From positions 1 to 6,570 of the forward strand of contig RHBP01000096.1 of assembly GCA_010030955.1 (NCBI GenBank): a stretch of 6,570 bases of DNA, in the 5' to 3' direction. The notes under the pieces were generated by a model, which saw nothing but the letters and a program-made list of their open reading frames with translations, was not told the DNA's origin and made no database searches. The stretch comes from Synechococcaceae bacterium WBB_10_009 (lineage in GTDB: Bacteria; Cyanobacteriota; Cyanobacteriia; PCC-6307; Cyanobiaceae). Every line of letters starts with the position of its first letter. Position 1 is the first letter of the stretch. This document shows positions 4,832 through 6,570 of this stretch, in pieces. The position numbers and the translations under genes are program-made.

Positions 4832-5710
4832 CTACCGCGTCGCCTGACGGGCCTCCGGGGGAGGGGTCGGCGGCACGGATGCTGCGGGGGGTGCGTCAGG
4901 GCACTCCAGCAAAAACCGCGGTTGGCAATCATACCAGGCGGTAGCGGGGAACACCGGTTGCGGGTAGCCCACCCGCAGCAGGCACAACCCCTGAGGCGGC
5001 GCCGCCTCCTTCACCTGATCGCGGGCGCCGCTGCGCCAGCGCCGCTCGAAGGCCTCGAGGCTGAGGCGCCCCTCCGCCACCGCCACCAGCTGCCCCATCA
5101 CCAGGCGCACCATGCCGTAGAGAAAACCGCTGGCCTGGAGCTCCACCTCGATCAGGTCGCCGCGGCGCAGCACGCTCACCTCCTGCAGGGTGGTGCGGGA
5201 GTGGGAGCGGGAGCTGCCGGCCCGCTCGAAGGCAGCGAAATCGTGCTCCCCCAACATCCCCTCCAGGGCCCTGCGCATCAGGGCCTCATCGAGGGGCACC
5301 TGGTAGCGGTGCCAACTCCAGGGGGCCAGAAAGAGGTTGGGCAGCCGGCCGTTGTAGAGGGTGTAGCGGTAGCGCCGGTAGGACGCCGAGAAACAGGCGT
5401 GCCAGTCGGCGGGCACCGCCGCCGCCGCCCGCACCCGGATCGAGGCCGGCAGGCGACCGTTGAGGGCTGCGGCCCAGCGTGGCGCGGGAATCGGCCCGGC
5501 CGCCTCGAAGTGCACCACCTGGCCGGCGGCATGGACCCCGGAATCGGTGCGCCCAGCGGCAACGGCCCTGGCGGGCCGCTGGGGATCCAGCGCCGCCAGG
5601 GCCGTTTCCAGGGTTTCCTGGACGCTGGGGTCGCGGGGCTGGCGCTGCCAGCCGCAATAGGCCGCCCCGTCGTACTGCAGGCAGAGGGCGATGCGGCCCA
5701 GGGGTCTCAG
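4832..5710 (-). CDS. truA: tRNA pseudouridine(38-40) synthase TruA, probable CTG start
   Basis: TruA converts uridines 38-40 in the anticodon arm of many tRNAs to pseudouridine. The family N-terminus is fully encoded: RIALCLQYDGAAYCGWQRQP, then AAGRTDSGVHAAGQVVHF with the catalytic aspartate at D56 if numbered from the CTG at 5710. Downstream are LNGRLP, YRRYRYTLYN, HDFAAFERAG and SGFLYGMVRLVMGQLV, all typical. The nearest canonical start, a GTG at 5518, lies after the catalytic Asp and would give a dead 228-residue protein, so it cannot be the real start. Upstream no ATG, GTG or TTG exists in frame before the conserved region or through the end of rplQ. The best candidate is CTG at 5710, which overlaps the rplQ TGA as CTGA and gives 292 residues; a second CTG lies at 5701. 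The last 25 residues are Pro/Ala-rich. The stop is TAG, the only one in the window. Confidence 0.88.
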   Translation of the reverse strand: MRPLGRIALCLQYDGAAYCGWQRQPRDPSVQETLETALAALDPQRPARAVAAGRTDSGVHAAGQVVHFEAAGPIPAPRWAAALNGRLPASIRVRAAAAVPADWHACFSASYRRYRYTLYNGRLPNLFLAPWSWHRYQVPLDEALMRRALEGMLGEHDFAAFERAGSSRSHSRTTLQEVSVLRRGDLIEVELQASGFLYGMVRLVMGQLVAVAEGRLSLEAFERRWRSGARDQVKEAAPPQGLCLLRVGYPQPVFPATAWYDCQPRFLLECPDAPPAASVPPTPPPEARQATR

Positions 5711-6057
5711 ACCAGCTCGATGATCGCCATCTCGGCGTTGTCGCCGCGGCGGGGCACCGTGCGGATGATGCGGGTGTAGCCGCCGTTGCGGTCGCCGTAG
5801 CGCTCCTGGGCCTTGTCGAACAGGGCGTGCACCAGTTGCTTGTCGTAGATGTAGCCGATGGCGCGGCGACGGGCGGCGAGGCTGCCGTCCTTGGCCAGGC
5901 TGATCATGCGCTCGGCTTCGTCACGCAGGGCCTTGGCGCGGGCCTTGGTGGTGGTGAGGCGACCTTCGCGGATCAGCTGCGTGGTCAGGGCGCGCAGCAT
6001 GGCTTTGCGTTGGTCGGCGGGGCGTCCCAGCTTGGGAACTCGGCACTGGTGGCGCAT
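5707..6057 (-). CDS. rplQ: 50S ribosomal protein L17
   Basis: L17 binds 23S rRNA near the peptide exit tunnel side of the large subunit. The 116-residue protein starts MRHQCRVPKLGRPADQRKAMLRAL, has LIREGRLTTTKARAKALRDEAERMI in the middle and ends GGYTRIIRTVPRRGDNAEMAIIELV, matching the family over its full length. It follows rpoA by 65 bp, as in most bacteria, and its TGA appears to overlap the truA start. The 20 nt before the ATG have no Shine-Dalgarno sequence. Confidence 0.98.
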   Translation of the reverse strand: MRHQCRVPKLGRPADQRKAMLRALTTQLIREGRLTTTKARAKALRDEAERMISLAKDGSLAARRRAIGYIYDKQLVHALFDKAQERYGDRNGGYTRIIRTVPRRGDNAEMAIIELV

Positions 6058-6122
6058 GGCTCAAACGGGTGGAAACGAACGGGTGAACACGGGGCGGTTC
6101 AGGGTGTGTGCTGCGGGGCCGA

Positions 6123-6570
6123 TCAGGCGCCGGCGCGGCTCTGGGGCAGGGAGATGCCGATGCGCTCGAGCGCCTCAATCACCTCATCGGCAGACTTGGA
6201 GCCGAAGTTTTTGATCTCTAGCAGGTCTTCATAGCTGAAGCCCATCAGATCCGAGACCGAGTTCACCTGGGCGCGCTTGAGGCAGTTGTAGGCGCGCACC
6301 GACAGATTCAGCTCCTCGAGAGGAATCTGGGCCTCCGCGGAGGGCTCGGGCTCCAGGCCGGGCTCATCCACCATGGTGAGGCTGGCCAGGGGCTGGAACA
6401 GGGCGATCAGCTGGTTGGCCGCCTGGGCCATGGCGTCGTCGGGGGTGACGGAGCCGTCGGTTTCGATCTCCAGGCGCAGGCGCTCACGGGCGGAGCCGCC
6501 CTCACCCACGGCGGTTTCATCCACGCTGTAGTTGACGCGGCGCACGGGCATGAACACGGCATCGATCTGC
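6123..6570 (-). CDS. rpoA: DNA-directed RNA polymerase subunit alpha, C-terminal half (5' end outside window)
   Basis: The alpha subunit nucleates RNA polymerase assembly through its N-terminal domain and contacts UP elements and activators through its C-terminal domain. The window holds the last 148 residues, starting at QIDAVFMPVRRVNY in the dimerisation domain; the frame runs off the right edge. An acidic linker (VDEPGLEPEPSAEAQ) leads to the C-terminal domain LNLSVRAYNCLKRAQVNSV and IKNFGSKSADEVIEAL. The residues equivalent to E. coli R265, N268, C269, G296, K298 and S299, which contact DNA, are all present. The short end ISLPQSRAGA is typical of cyanobacterial alpha. It is the first gene of this stretch, and rplQ follows. 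A GTG at 6557 is internal, not a start. Confidence 0.98.
   Translation of the reverse strand, partial: QIDAVFMPVRRVNYSVDETAVGEGGSARERLRLEIETDGSVTPDDAMAQAANQLIALFQPLASLTMVDEPGLEPEPSAEAQIPLEELNLSVRAYNCLKRAQVNSVSDLMGFSYEDLLEIKNFGSKSADEVIEALERIGISLPQSRAGA

Noticed and set aside
4832..5518. truA as a 228-residue protein starting at GTG 5518
   Set aside because: This start lies after the catalytic GRTDSGVHA motif; the conserved N-terminal 64 residues are encoded in frame upstream.
1..6570. CRISPR array, insertion sequence, prophage, toxin-antitoxin or restriction system
   Set aside because: No regularly spaced repeats, transposase, terminal inverted repeats with target duplications, or partner genes were seen; the HNH gene alone is not enough to claim a defence system.

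Overview
The window looks like chromosomal core DNA from a GC-rich alpha-cyanobacterium of the Cyanobium / Synechococcus group. The reasons are the gene order rpoA-rplQ-truA-rplM-rpsI-rpmE-prfA, the protein signatures (an L31 with most zinc ligands lost, a picocyanobacterial-type alpha-subunit C-terminal domain), a tRNA without an encoded CCA end, one HIP1-type octamer, and very high GC throughout. The assignment rests on recognition of the protein sequences, not on a database search.

Layout, left to right. Positions 1-268 (+) hold the 3' end of a serine hydrolase / class A beta-lactamase-like gene. It converges on a tRNA-Ser(GCU) gene (349-437, -), which sits 18 bp downstream of the alanine racemase gene alr (456-1661, -). 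A 70-bp divergent intergenic region with overlapping palindromes separates alr from a small stand-alone HNH nuclease gene (1732-2268, +). The HNH gene converges on prfA (2276-3382, -) with only 7 bp between the stop codons. From 3466 to the right edge everything is on the minus strand and forms the distal end of the cyanobacterial ribosomal-protein supercluster: rpoA (partial), rplQ, truA, rplM, rpsI and rpmE, transcribed right to left. A textbook intrinsic terminator follows rpmE, just before prfA.

Functionally the right half is translation and transcription machinery: RNA polymerase alpha, L17, L13, S9, L31, tRNA pseudouridine synthase and release factor 1. It has tight junctions, including an ATGA overlap for rplM/rpsI and an apparent CTGA overlap for rplQ/truA. 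The left half is a cell-wall precursor gene (alr), a serine tRNA, and two less characterised proteins. There is no gap over 300 bp; the longest gene-free stretch is the 153-bp truA-rplM spacer.

I found no CRISPR, mobile element, prophage, toxin-antitoxin pair or obvious new multi-gene system. The points most worth a second look are the missing canonical start codon of truA, the terminator placed 19 nt before the prfA start, the repeat-bearing rplM leader, and the solitary HNH protein.
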